In this document: piece by piece, positions 16,872-25,205 of the stretch | Position numbering within the stretch: position 1 is the stretch's first letter | Layout of the letters: every line of letters starts with the position of its first letter | Assembly (NCBI GenBank): GCA_024644725.1 | Contig: JAHEHE010000016.1 | Location: forward strand, 1 to 40,632 | DNA: 40,632 nucleotides | Reading direction: 5' to 3' | Source: Flavobacteriaceae bacterium | Lineage (GTDB): Bacteria; Bacteroidota; Bacteroidia; Flavobacteriales; Flavobacteriaceae | Made by a program: the position numbers and the translations under genes | The notes under the pieces: model-generated | Told to the model about the DNA's origin: nothing | Databases searched by the model: none | What the model saw: the letters and a program-made list of their open reading frames with translations, nothing else

Positions 16872-18332
16872 TTAACGATGCGTATTTCGGATCAGTTGCA
16901 TGTAGAATTGCACCGAAGTGTGAAAGTCACTCACTGCGATTCGCTCGTTCAGCCCGTGAAAAGACTTTACGTTGGAAGGGCTGATTCGAATGGGACTGAA
17001 CCTGAAAATCTGATCGGAGACTCCTTTGAAATGGCGGGAATCGGTCGCGCCCACCACAAGGTAGGGCGCTACTTTCGCCTCAGGAAAAGCCTGGGAGATT
17101 GTCTTGTGCAGACTGGCAAAATTGGAGGTGTTCACATCCGATACCTTTGAAGGGTCCACATTAAAGGCACCCTGTCCTATTTTAATTCGGTCGTCAGCTA
17201 TCACTTTTTTGACATGCTCCACAACCTCGTCTACGCTTGATTCCGACAAAATCCGAAAATTCACAGTCGCCCTGGACGACATTGGGATGATGTTGTCCTT
17301 GACACCGCTGTTGAAAATCGTGGGCGATGTTGTTGTGCGAATCAATGCGTTTCCAGAAGAAGATTTTTCATAAGCATTGATTATCAAGGGCTTGAATAAC
17401 CATGGGTTCGCAAAGGCCATTCGGTTCACAAAGGTCATTTCCGGGCCCAGATACTGGATAAAGGCCTCCAGCCCCGGGGAGATCTCAGCCGGCAAAGGAT
17501 TATTCTTCAATCTTGAAATCGCCCCTGCCATAACATCGATTGCCGTTTCCTTTTCGGGCATGGAAGAATGACCCCCCTCCAGCTCAAGGCTGAGGTAAAG
17601 CGTTGCAAATCCCTTTTCGGCTATTCCCACCAGAGCTGCATCCGCGCTCAGGCCCGGAATCATGTTCCTCGTAATGGACCCGCCTTCGTCCAATACGAAC
17701 TCTGCTTCCACTCCTTGCTGCTCGAGGTGATTGGCAATGACCTTGGCTCCCTGCAATCCACCGATCTCCTCGTCGTGTCCAAGCGCGATGAAATAAGTTC
17801 GTTCGGGTTGAAAGCCTTTCTCCAAAAGCCACTCAACGGCTTCCATAAGACCTATGACAGTAATTTTATCGTCAATGGTCCCGCGTCCCCAAATGGTATC
17901 CCGAACGACTTTGCCTCCGAAGGGGTTTTCTTTCCAGTACTTCCTGTTCTCATCGATGACGGGCACAACGTCGTAGTGTCCCATGAGAACTGCAGGCTTT
18001 AAATTCGGGTTGGATCCCTTCCAGGTAAAGAGATGTGAGAACCCATTGAACATTTGATGATTGAGCAAGGAATCAACCAGCGGATAGGAATCTGCCAGAA
18101 ACCGGTTGAATTTTTCGAACTGTATCGAATCAAAATCTGCCTTGCTCTCTGGTGAGACCGTTTTGATTTGAATCGCTCTCGAGAAGCGCTCCAGAGCTCC
18201 CGGACGAACGTCTGTCGGCAGCGGGGTTTGTTCTGTTATTTGTTTGGATTCGGCGCTGAAGGTTCGAAACAAGACATAAACTGCGAGAACCAGTACCAGC
18301 AGAACTATGCCAAGGAGCAATCTTTTGAACAT
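16872..18332 (-). CDS. Membrane-anchored M20 family peptidase (CPS1/PM20D1-like)
   Basis: A zinc carboxypeptidase or amidase of the M20 family. With the start at 18332 (MFKRLLLG) the 486 residues open with a transmembrane anchor, LLLGIVLLVLVLAVYVLF, placing the catalytic domain outside the inner membrane. Metal ligands are evident: H119 and D121 in GHYDVVP, D154 in GTIDDK, E188-E189 in HDEEIGG, D215 in LDEGG, and a histidine in ATDSRHFKG. The GRGTIDDK and HDEEIGG versions match the yeast carboxypeptidase S and PM20D1 branch. An upstream start at 18398 would add 22 residues encoded by an intergenic tandem repeat, so it is rejected. The physiological substrate is unknown. Confidence 0.9.
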   Translation of the reverse strand: MFKRLLLGIVLLVLVLAVYVLFRTFSAESKQITEQTPLPTDVRPGALERFSRAIQIKTVSPESKADFDSIQFEKFNRFLADSYPLVDSLLNHQMFNGFSHLFTWKGSNPNLKPAVLMGHYDVVPVIDENRKYWKENPFGGKVVRDTIWGRGTIDDKITVIGLMEAVEWLLEKGFQPERTYFIALGHDEEIGGLQGAKVIANHLEQQGVEAEFVLDEGGSITRNMIPGLSADAALVGIAEKGFATLYLSLELEGGHSSMPEKETAIDVMAGAISRLKNNPLPAEISPGLEAFIQYLGPEMTFVNRMAFANPWLFKPLIINAYEKSSSGNALIRTTTSPTIFNSGVKDNIIPMSSRATVNFRILSESSVDEVVEHVKKVIADDRIKIGQGAFNVDPSKVSDVNTSNFASLHKTISQAFPEAKVAPYLVVGATDSRHFKGVSDQIFRFSPIRISPSNVKSFHGLNERIAVSDFHTSVQFYMQLIRNTHR

Positions 18333-18346
18333 TTTATGAATATTTG

Positions 18347-18424
18347 ACCTCAAAGGGGTTAAACCACAGAAGTGGCAGACCACAAAGGTGTTAGACACAA
18401 TGGTATTAGACTACAAACATAAGG
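18347..18424. repeat. Degenerate 16-base tandem repeat in the gap before the M20 gene
   Basis: Five consecutive units of 15-16 bases follow the approximate pattern ACCACAAAGGTGTTAG. They start at 18347, 18363, 18379, 18395 and 18410, with growing divergence at the right end. The repeat fills much of the 150-base gap between the M20 peptidase start and the end of the outer-membrane barrel gene. The core CCACAAAGGT / ACCTTTGTGG is like the CACAAAGG-type short intergenic repeats seen across many bacterial genomes; this is a recollection, not a search result. Confidence 0.55.
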
Positions 18425-18482
18425 ATTTCCAACATTTGAGAATGTCCGGGACGCACTCGATCGATTCAGTCTGCCCGATATA

Positions 18483-19649
18483 TCAAAAGGACCATTTGAA
18501 CCGCACGAAAAGTGCTGCCCCGGTAGTGATCAAGGGTTCCCCATTTTCATCAAAAACCTCGTCAGAGGAGTAAAACTGTCCTACCCCTGTCAGCTCCATG
18601 GTATTGGATAAAGAATAGATCAGTGTGGGTCCTACGTAATAGAAGTTTCCCTCAGGACCGTAGATTCCGGCGAGCATGACCCTGAAAAGTGGCGTAACGT
18701 CATAGGCTCCGCTTCCGAAAAAAGCCAACTGCGTCGGAAAAAGGTTCTTCGGGCTCAGGTCCTGAAACACCAAATCCCCGATTCCCGAGGCCAGGTCCTC
18801 CTGCCCAAAACCGTTGTAGAGAGCCTCAAATTGCAAGTTCAGGGAGCTTCTGAAGGTGTAGTCGTAATGGATCGTTGCCGTTACCTCGGAATCCGGGTCT
18901 TCTTCCCGGTCCATCGGATGAAAGTAGGTGATTTCCCCACTGAAACCACCCCCCTTTATGCTTCCCGACCAACCCCCGCCGAGCACATAGTCCGTTTCGG
19001 TATATATTCCCCCGAGGAATTGCAGGTCATAGCCCCCGGTATTGAATCGATAAAGTCCTACAGAGGTCAACTTTTTATCGCTGTTCAACGAAGTAGATAG
19101 CTCGAGTTTGCTCGACATCCCCAGGTAGTACTGTATCCTCAGTGCGTCACTTCCGGGCCTTTCTTCGTAATCAAAATCAAAATAGGAGTAGGTGTTGAAT
19201 AGGTCATTGGGGTTCCACACAAACGTCTGACCCCAATTTATACGCTGCCGACCCAGGGTGATCTGCAAGTTACCTGTTGTGAAATCGAGCATCAGGCGAT
19301 CCAGCTGTGTGACACCGATCCAGGAATCGGTCTCCGCCCAGAGCCAGGACAGGTCAAAATAGCCATTGTCCCGGGCAATGTAATCTCCATATCCCGGTAT
19401 AAGGGTCACATTGTTACCGACGATGATCCTGTTGCGCATGCCTACTGTGAAAGTAAATTTATCGCTCATGTACCAGTTCACATCAAAACGGTTGTGAAGC
19501 GTGTTTTCAAGAGCGATCTCACCCTCGTCACCCAGAGTCTGCATGGCTGAGAGTCCTTTGACATAACCCTTCATCATCCATTGCTCCTGTGCGTGAGCGA
19601 GGAATGAAGCCCCAAAAATCAACAGTATTAAACACCTTCGCATGTACAT
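18483..19649 (-). CDS. Predicted outer-membrane beta-barrel of the LolA/ABC export operon
   Basis: A 388-residue exported protein. The signal peptide is MYMRRCLILLIFGASFLAHAQ; the ATG at 19643 is an alternative. A series of amphipathic strands follows, including LQITLGRQRINWGQTFVWNPN, a porin-like stretch recalling DUF1302-type barrels, and FSGEITYF, ATIHYDYTFRSSLNLQFEALY. The terminal strand ALFVRFKWSF ends in phenylalanine as barrels do. It is the last gene of a five-gene unit, two bases behind the ATPase, so it is the natural outer-membrane partner of that transporter. The specific function is inferred from position. Confidence 0.72.
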   Translation of the reverse strand: MYMRRCLILLIFGASFLAHAQEQWMMKGYVKGLSAMQTLGDEGEIALENTLHNRFDVNWYMSDKFTFTVGMRNRIIVGNNVTLIPGYGDYIARDNGYFDLSWLWAETDSWIGVTQLDRLMLDFTTGNLQITLGRQRINWGQTFVWNPNDLFNTYSYFDFDYEERPGSDALRIQYYLGMSSKLELSTSLNSDKKLTSVGLYRFNTGGYDLQFLGGIYTETDYVLGGGWSGSIKGGGFSGEITYFHPMDREEDPDSEVTATIHYDYTFRSSLNLQFEALYNGFGQEDLASGIGDLVFQDLSPKNLFPTQLAFFGSGAYDVTPLFRVMLAGIYGPEGNFYYVGPTLIYSLSNTMELTGVGQFYSSDEVFDENGEPLITTGAALFVRFKWSF

Positions 19650-19651
19650 GT

Positions 19652-20332
19652 TTACTGCGTGTCCGAAATGACCTTTCCATCGTCAAGGGTAATCACACGG
19701 CGAGCCTTATCCATGACCCGCTGATCATGCGTCGCAAAAATAAAGGTGATCCTCTCCTCCCGGTTCAGTCGCTCCATGATGTCCAGCAACTGATTGGTGG
19801 CCGAGGAGTCAAGATTTGCGGTTGGCTCATCTGCAAGAACGAACTTTGGCTTCGAGGCAAGTGCCCTGGCCACCGCTACACGCTGTTGCTGACCACCCGA
19901 CAGCTGATTGGGTTTGTTGTGGATCTTATCCTCCAAACCCACCGATTTCAACAAACTGACTGTCCGCTCATCCATTTTCTTTTTGTCCCAATTCTGCAAC
20001 TGCATGATGAATTCAACGTTTTCTTTTGCCGTCAGCACGGGGATCAAATTATAGGCCTGAAATACAAAACCGATGTTTTTCAATCGGAAATCGATCAGAT
20101 CGTGGGATGAGAGCTCCGACATTACGCTGCCGTCCACACGCACTTCGCCGGAGGTGGGCTTCTCCAGTCCCCCAATCATATTCATCAAGGTCGTTTTGCC
20201 ACACCCGGAAGGTCCTACGATGGCGGTGAATTCTCCTTGCTCAATATTGAGATCAATGCCGTTGACTGCGTGCACAGGAATCTCCGTGTCGTGATAGGTC
20301 TTAGTCAGGTTTTTTACTTCAATGATGCTCAT
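19652..20332 (-). CDS. ABC transporter ATPase, LolD/MacB type
   Basis: A 226-residue cytoplasmic ATPase. Walker A is GPSGCGKTT (40-48), the Q-loop is Q92, the signature LSGGQQQ is at 144-150, Walker B VLADEP is at 165-170, and the switch histidine is in FATHDQRVM. The sequence SGCGKTTLMNMIGGLEKPTSGEV is typical of ATPases that drive FtsX-like permeases (LolD, MacB, FtsE). It is encoded 34 bases after the second permease and two bases before the barrel gene. Confidence 0.9.
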   Translation of the reverse strand: MSIIEVKNLTKTYHDTEIPVHAVNGIDLNIEQGEFTAIVGPSGCGKTTLMNMIGGLEKPTSGEVRVDGSVMSELSSHDLIDFRLKNIGFVFQAYNLIPVLTAKENVEFIMQLQNWDKKKMDERTVSLLKSVGLEDKIHNKPNQLSGGQQQRVAVARALASKPKFVLADEPTANLDSSATNQLLDIMERLNREERITFIFATHDQRVMDKARRVITLDDGKVISDTQ

Positions 20333-20366
20333 GGCAAAAACGGTTCTTTAGTGAATTCAACTCATA

Positions 20367-21593
20367 TCAAAGGGTTCGTATGGCTTCAGCCGGTTCCAGC
20401 TTGAGGGCCTTCAACGCCGGATAAATCGATGCAACGATGGCAGTAATTACCACCAGGATCGTGATTTGTATGTAACGGTAGGGTTCCAGCATGGGATAGG
20501 TCATCGCGCTGTAACCCACAGATTCCATTCCTTCTGCATAATTGGATAGATCGATTCCGGTCTGTCCGAAATAATGGATGACCAACACGCTCAAAATCTC
20601 GCCTACGACAGCTCCTACGAGGGCAAGAAAAACAGTTTCAAAAAGAATCATCAGGAAAATTCTTCTTCGGGTCATGCCAATGGCCATGAGCATCCCCAGC
20701 TCCTTGGTTCGTTCGAGCACCACCATGAGCATGGTGTTGACGATTCCAAATCCCAAAGCCCCGAGAATGATGACCATGAAAAGTGCCATCATGGTATCCA
20801 TGTATCCAGACATCAGTCGAACGTATGGAGAGAGCTCCGCCCAGTCCTCCACGAGCAACTCCGGGAAAATCCCGGCCAACTCCTGCCTGATTCGAGGAGC
20901 TTCTTCAAAATTCTCTATGCGGACGACAATCTCATGAGCCTGGTCCTCAGGTATTTCAAGAACCCTTCCTAAATCTCGATTTCGAACGAAAACGTGCAGC
21001 TTGTCCCAGGGCGTGTTGTCTGTCTTGAATATTCCGACAACTTTGAATGCTGCTCCGGTTATTTCACCATTGTAGTCCTGGAAAGTCAAAACAATTTTGG
21101 ATTTGACCTTGGCTTTCAGTTCAGCCGCCAAAGCTCTGGATATCACGATCTGATTTCGCTTGTCTTCGGCAAAAAAATCCCCTGTTGTCGTGTCAACCTT
21201 TTGATTCAGTGCAAACACCGATTTCTCGGCCTCCGGATCAATTCCGGTGATGCTCACTCCCATGTTCTTGTTCGCTGTGGCCGCCATACCAACCACTCTG
21301 ATTCTCTGTGTGACTGCCTTCACTTCAGGATATGAGCGAAGTTGAGCCAATTTGTCTTTTATCGCATTGATGGTGTACTTGACATCTTCATTTTCGGGAA
21401 AATCCGGATGATGAATTTGAATGTGACCGGTTTCGAAATCAAAGGTGTCCTGGACCCGCTGGTCTGCCATCCCGTTCATCCAGGCGCTCGAAAACAATCC
21501 TCCCAGCAGACCAAAAGCAATGGCAAGAATGACAACTGAGCTTCTCACTTTGCTCCTCCATATACTTCTCCAGGCTATCTTCATCAACACCAT
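20367..21593 (-). CDS. FtsX-like ABC permease (second permease of the operon)
   Basis: A 408-residue inner-membrane protein. The layout is one N-terminal helix (SSVVILAIAFGLLGGLFSS), a large periplasmic domain starting ETGHIQIHHPDF, and three C-terminal helices (MMALFMVIILGALGFGIVNTML, ILFETVFLALVGAVVGEILS, ITILVVITAIVASIYPALKAL). The cytoplasmic coupling element MVLERTKELGMLMAIGMTRR precedes helix 3. This is the LolC/LolE and MacB topology. Its start lies three bases after the first permease's stop. An internal ATG at 21584 is an alternative start. Confidence 0.88.
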   Translation of the reverse strand: MVLMKIAWRSIWRSKVRSSVVILAIAFGLLGGLFSSAWMNGMADQRVQDTFDFETGHIQIHHPDFPENEDVKYTINAIKDKLAQLRSYPEVKAVTQRIRVVGMAATANKNMGVSITGIDPEAEKSVFALNQKVDTTTGDFFAEDKRNQIVISRALAAELKAKVKSKIVLTFQDYNGEITGAAFKVVGIFKTDNTPWDKLHVFVRNRDLGRVLEIPEDQAHEIVVRIENFEEAPRIRQELAGIFPELLVEDWAELSPYVRLMSGYMDTMMALFMVIILGALGFGIVNTMLMVVLERTKELGMLMAIGMTRRRIFLMILFETVFLALVGAVVGEILSVLVIHYFGQTGIDLSNYAEGMESVGYSAMTYPMLEPYRYIQITILVVITAIVASIYPALKALKLEPAEAIRTL

Positions 21594-21596
21594 AAC

Positions 21597-22820
21597 TCAG
21601 GATCTTAGGCCTTCAACAACATTGAGTTTCATAATCTTAATCGTCGGATAGGACATGGCAATCACACTCAGTATCGTAATCGCGATGGCCTGCATCACAA
21701 AAATGTCAAACTCCATGCTCATCGGCATGACAGGTTCAAAATTGAAGTCCTTCATGACCTCCACCCAGTCTCCGGTCAACTGGATGGGGTTGTAAAGGAA
21801 ATAGATCATAACAGGCAGACTGATGACGATTCCTCCCATAACACCAAGAGTGGTGAGCAAGAGCAACTCCAGTACGACGACCATGGCCAGACGACTTCTC
21901 TGCATGCCCACCGAAACCATGACCGAAAATTCACGAATCCTCTCGTTGGTCATCATCAATACTGTTCCAAAGATTCCGAAGGCGATCACCATGTATAGAA
22001 TGCCGATCATAATCACACCCCCGGCATTGTCGGTCTCTATCATCTGCAAAAGCTCCTTGTTCATCGCCTGCCAGCTCATGACAGTATACCTTTCAGGATC
22101 GATCTGCCCGGAGACCTCTTTTACCACGTTCTCTACATCATTCATCCCTTCGAGGTTGAAAGCCATCGCCGTAAAGCGATCCGGAGCTGAAAACAGATTC
22201 TGCGCCGCTCCGATGGTCATATAGATAAAAGTTCGATTCATTTCTGGTGTGGGCAGGTTGATGATTCCCCGAACCGGATAGAGTCCGGCAGCGGTAGCTC
22301 CGTGATAGCCTGAAGAAAAAAGGACCAGGGTATCTCCGACGTTGATCCTAAGAAAGCTCGCGAGGTCCTGGGCCAGGAGGACAGAGCTGTCGTTTTCTGA
22401 CAAGTACTCACCTTCTGAGAGGTAGTTCGCGATTTCCGACATTTTGTTTTCGCTTTCAGGTTCAATACCCATGATAACGGCTCCTTTGGTCGCCTCCCCG
22501 GAAGACGCCAGGGAAAAAGACTCAAGACGGGGTATGAGATTCTTTACTTCGGATCGGGCCTCAAACTGATCAAGCAGCTCCGAATCGATCGTAAAGGAGT
22601 TGTTGATGTTCTTATCGTCCCAATAGCCTTTTTTCTGAATTTGAAGATAGCCCGAATAGGCCTCGATGGCGTTTTGCTTCATTTTGGCATACGACCCTTT
22701 CCCAAAACCCCGCATGATAATCGCAAAGAACAAAGCAAACATGATCGATGCAACGGTAATGAGGGTTCTCCTCTTGTTGCGCCAGATGTTTCGCCAGGCA
22801 ATTTTAAACAGGGTTTTCAT
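21597..22820 (-). CDS. FtsX-like ABC permease (first permease of the operon)
   Basis: A 407-residue paralogue of the downstream permease. It opens with FKIAWRNIWRNKRRTLIT, then the first helix, a periplasmic domain with YSGYLQIQKKGYW (equivalent to GHIQIHHPDF in the partner), and three C-terminal helices. The coupling segment is MTNERIREFSVMVSVGMQRSR. Two non-identical permeases with one ATPase is the LolCDE arrangement, so a heterodimeric membrane part is likely. Its ATG overlaps the stop of the LolA-like gene (TGATG), which suggests translational coupling. Confidence 0.88.
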   Translation of the reverse strand: MKTLFKIAWRNIWRNKRRTLITVASIMFALFFAIIMRGFGKGSYAKMKQNAIEAYSGYLQIQKKGYWDDKNINNSFTIDSELLDQFEARSEVKNLIPRLESFSLASSGEATKGAVIMGIEPESENKMSEIANYLSEGEYLSENDSSVLLAQDLASFLRINVGDTLVLFSSGYHGATAAGLYPVRGIINLPTPEMNRTFIYMTIGAAQNLFSAPDRFTAMAFNLEGMNDVENVVKEVSGQIDPERYTVMSWQAMNKELLQMIETDNAGGVIMIGILYMVIAFGIFGTVLMMTNERIREFSVMVSVGMQRSRLAMVVVLELLLLTTLGVMGGIVISLPVMIYFLYNPIQLTGDWVEVMKDFNFEPVMPMSMEFDIFVMQAIAITILSVIAMSYPTIKIMKLNVVEGLRS

Positions 22821-23590
22821 CAGCGTATCCTCTTCATGTTCTGCTGAGAGAAAAAGGACTCGGGCAGGTCAATATCGAACTTGATATCGGTTATGAAAAG
22901 AACGGTCTTTTTTCCTTCCTCGTCAGCCGGAACTATTTCAATGCGTGTGGGGATGAGCCGCCCGTCCATGATTTTAATATCATAGGCAAAATCACTTTTG
23001 ACCAGTTCCCCGTCCTCGTCAAAGTATTCGGATCGCAACTGGATATACTCGTCCTTGGTGATCCATTTATGCACCTTGCCCCAGATCACTGCTGCCTCTT
23101 CCTTCGGGATCATTTGAATCTTATAGCAGTCGTATCCTTCGATGACCTCCTCGGTAATGAGGGTATGCACGTAATCGACCACCATCGAGCTCTCCTTGAG
23201 AATGTCGTCATTGGTATAATCCGAACCCATCCATCCCTGGGACATCATCGAAGCCGGAATCTTGATCATTCTTCCAATTGTGGGCATCCAGTTCCACATT
23301 TCCGTTTCACGCTTCATAAATACCTGCCCCTTGTCACGTGCCGGGGAAGTGATGTAAGTCATGGAATAGTCCAGGCCGCGGCCCCAGCCCTTGAAAGACA
23401 GGTCCCGTTGCCAGGTCGGTCGAATGATTTCCATTTTCATCTCCGACTGATTGGTCTTGCCCCTGACTTTCTCATCCGCCTTTCTAACTATTTCCTCGGC
23501 GGTGAGATCCGACTGAGCAAAAATGGGAGTAAGACTCAGAAGTAAGATGAAAATGAGTCTTCCAATAAAGTATCTGGATTTCGATCCCAT
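22820..23590 (-). CDS. LolA-like outer membrane lipoprotein-sorting protein
   Basis: A 256-residue exported protein (signal peptide YFIGRLIFILLLSLTPIFAQ). It belongs to the LolA-like group annotated as outer membrane lipoprotein-sorting protein. Markers are DLTAEEIVRKADEKVRGKTN, MKMEIIRPTWQRDLSFKGWGRG, the segment MWNWMPTIGRMIKIPASMMSQGWMGSDY (key residues W-MP-GRMIKIP and QGWMGSDYTNDD), and GYDCYKIQMIPK. This family has a convex barrel that carries lipids through the periplasm and is usually encoded with RND/MMPL or ABC exporters. It is first in the five-gene unit and overlaps the next start by one base. Confidence 0.85.
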   Translation of the reverse strand: MGSKSRYFIGRLIFILLLSLTPIFAQSDLTAEEIVRKADEKVRGKTNQSEMKMEIIRPTWQRDLSFKGWGRGLDYSMTYITSPARDKGQVFMKRETEMWNWMPTIGRMIKIPASMMSQGWMGSDYTNDDILKESSMVVDYVHTLITEEVIEGYDCYKIQMIPKEEAAVIWGKVHKWITKDEYIQLRSEYFDEDGELVKSDFAYDIKIMDGRLIPTRIEIVPADEEGKKTVLFITDIKFDIDLPESFFSQQNMKRIR

Positions 23591-23681
23591 GGCCTATAAA
23601 GGGTTGATTCTACCTTAAAATTAGTGCATTCACGAGTATCCACCAAGGCTATTGTCAAATAAAACAAGCCTGAAGGATTGA

Positions 23682-25196
23682 TCAGTAGGCTCCCGTATTG
23701 CTGATAAAGGCAACGCGTTTTCCATCCGGTGACCAGCTGGGCACGTTGATGGTTCCCTGACCTCCGTAAACATAGGCAACTATGGTGGGCTCACCGCCTT
23801 CAACAGGCATCGTTCTCAAGACAACATGCTTGTAGAACGGGTGATCGCCCGAATCCACATCCGTGCCAAAAGACAGGAAAATCATGGTTTTGCCATCGGG
23901 CGAAATGTGTGGAAACCAGTCATTCCATGGATCAAAGGTCAATTGAGTCTGGTCGGATCCATCGGGTTTCATTCGCCAAATCTGCATTGTGCCCGTGCGG
24001 TTGGAGTTGAAATAGATGTACTCACCCGCAGGGTCCATCTCGGGCCCATCGTCAAGTCCAGACGTATCGGTCAATTGTTGCTCCTCACCGGTTCCGATGT
24101 CAACACTATAGATATCGTACTGTTCATTTCGTTGCCCTGTAAAAAGAAGCTTTTTTGCATCAACGGTCCATCCGTGCAGGTAGGAATTTCCCACCCCTTT
24201 TTTCGTAATTCGAACAGGATTTGAGCTGCCCTCTGTTGGAAGAGTGTAAATCACGGAATCTTCGTTGTCATCATTGTCGTGATGGCTTATTCCCAATTGC
24301 TTCCCGTCAAACGAAAGGACATGGTCGTTGTTGTTCCTGTTCGCGAAGCCTGTTTCCAGCCTTTCAACTGCACCGGATGCCAGGTCATAGGTATACAGAA
24401 ATCCATTGGAATTGTAAATAAGCTTCTTTCCGTCCGTCGTCCAGTTCGGTGCCTGAATGGAATGGGCCGAGCGCATCAGAATCTCGCGACGTCCGCTTTC
24501 CAGGTCCAGCACTTCAAGGTTACTCCCCAGGTAGTCCTGGTAGGCCGTTTTTACCTCTGAAAACGGTTTTATGATTCTGACTTCACTGAAGAGAGCTCTT
24601 TCGGCCACATCCTTTTCATGCGAGCAGACATAGATGCCAATGAAGGCTTCATTTCGAATTTCGGGAACTGACATTTCAACAAATTTCATCTCCTCACCAC
24701 TCACGGCCGTACCCATGATAAACAGGTCCCCGCGCCGTTCGAGCTGAATAATGTCCGGGGCTTTGGAAGCTGAAATTTTTTCCTCGGTCATGCCTCCTCT
24801 TACTCGCCTGTATTGCAAGGCTGTCAATCCGTCCCCGTGAATGGCGGCATTTACATGTGGTGCATCCGGATTGAGGCTGTTTCTGACAACCCAACCCAGC
24901 TTTCTGTGCGGATTGGTGCCCTCTCCGATAAATCGAATTTTGGCCCTGACGACGAAATCCCCTTGTATGGATCGCCACAGGTAGTGAAACTGATCCTGAT
25001 CAAACCACATGTTTTCCCCGGAGCTCTCGATCAGGTACTCCTGATCTTCAGCATTGTAGGAAATGGAACCCGGGATCTCTACCTGTCCAATGTCCTGATG
25101 ATTTTCAAACATACCTGTTGTTTTAACCTGTGACCAATTCATTTGTGCTAGCAATACAAAGCAAATGAGTACAAAGGTTCTCGATCGAAGTGTCAT
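23682..25196 (-). CDS. Exported two-domain protein: lectin-like domain plus TolB-type propeller
   Basis: A 504-residue exported protein (signal MTLRSRTFVLICFVLLAQMNWSQ). Residues 25-215 look like a DUF1349/concanavalin-like fold (FHYLWRSIQGDFVVRAKIRF, GWVVRNSL, AAIHGDGLTALQYRRV). Residues 225-504 hold repeated TolB/WD40-like blades: SIQAPNWTTDGKKLIYNSNG, DDGPEMDPAGEYIYFNSNR, PHISPDGKTMIFLS, PSWSPDGKRVAFIS. Such proteins are sometimes labelled TolR/TolB-like in databases. A role in surface glycan or peptide binding is possible, but no catalytic motif is visible. It ends 91 bases before the LolA-like operon and starts nine bases after the OB-fold lipoprotein, so those two probably share a transcript. 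Confidence 0.8.
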   Translation of the reverse strand: MTLRSRTFVLICFVLLAQMNWSQVKTTGMFENHQDIGQVEIPGSISYNAEDQEYLIESSGENMWFDQDQFHYLWRSIQGDFVVRAKIRFIGEGTNPHRKLGWVVRNSLNPDAPHVNAAIHGDGLTALQYRRVRGGMTEEKISASKAPDIIQLERRGDLFIMGTAVSGEEMKFVEMSVPEIRNEAFIGIYVCSHEKDVAERALFSEVRIIKPFSEVKTAYQDYLGSNLEVLDLESGRREILMRSAHSIQAPNWTTDGKKLIYNSNGFLYTYDLASGAVERLETGFANRNNNDHVLSFDGKQLGISHHDNDDNEDSVIYTLPTEGSSNPVRITKKGVGNSYLHGWTVDAKKLLFTGQRNEQYDIYSVDIGTGEEQQLTDTSGLDDGPEMDPAGEYIYFNSNRTGTMQIWRMKPDGSDQTQLTFDPWNDWFPHISPDGKTMIFLSFGTDVDSGDHPFYKHVVLRTMPVEGGEPTIVAYVYGGQGTINVPSWSPDGKRVAFISNTGAY

Positions 25197-25205
25197 ATTT
25201 TTTCC

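Noticed and set aside
18333-18398. 22-residue extension of the M20 peptidase
   Set aside because: It reads through the intergenic tandem repeat and would place residues before the membrane anchor.
18483-23590. Calling the ABC operon the housekeeping LolCDE
   Set aside because: The presence of an operon-encoded LolA-like carrier and a barrel is not the usual Lol layout. The name would overstate what is seen.
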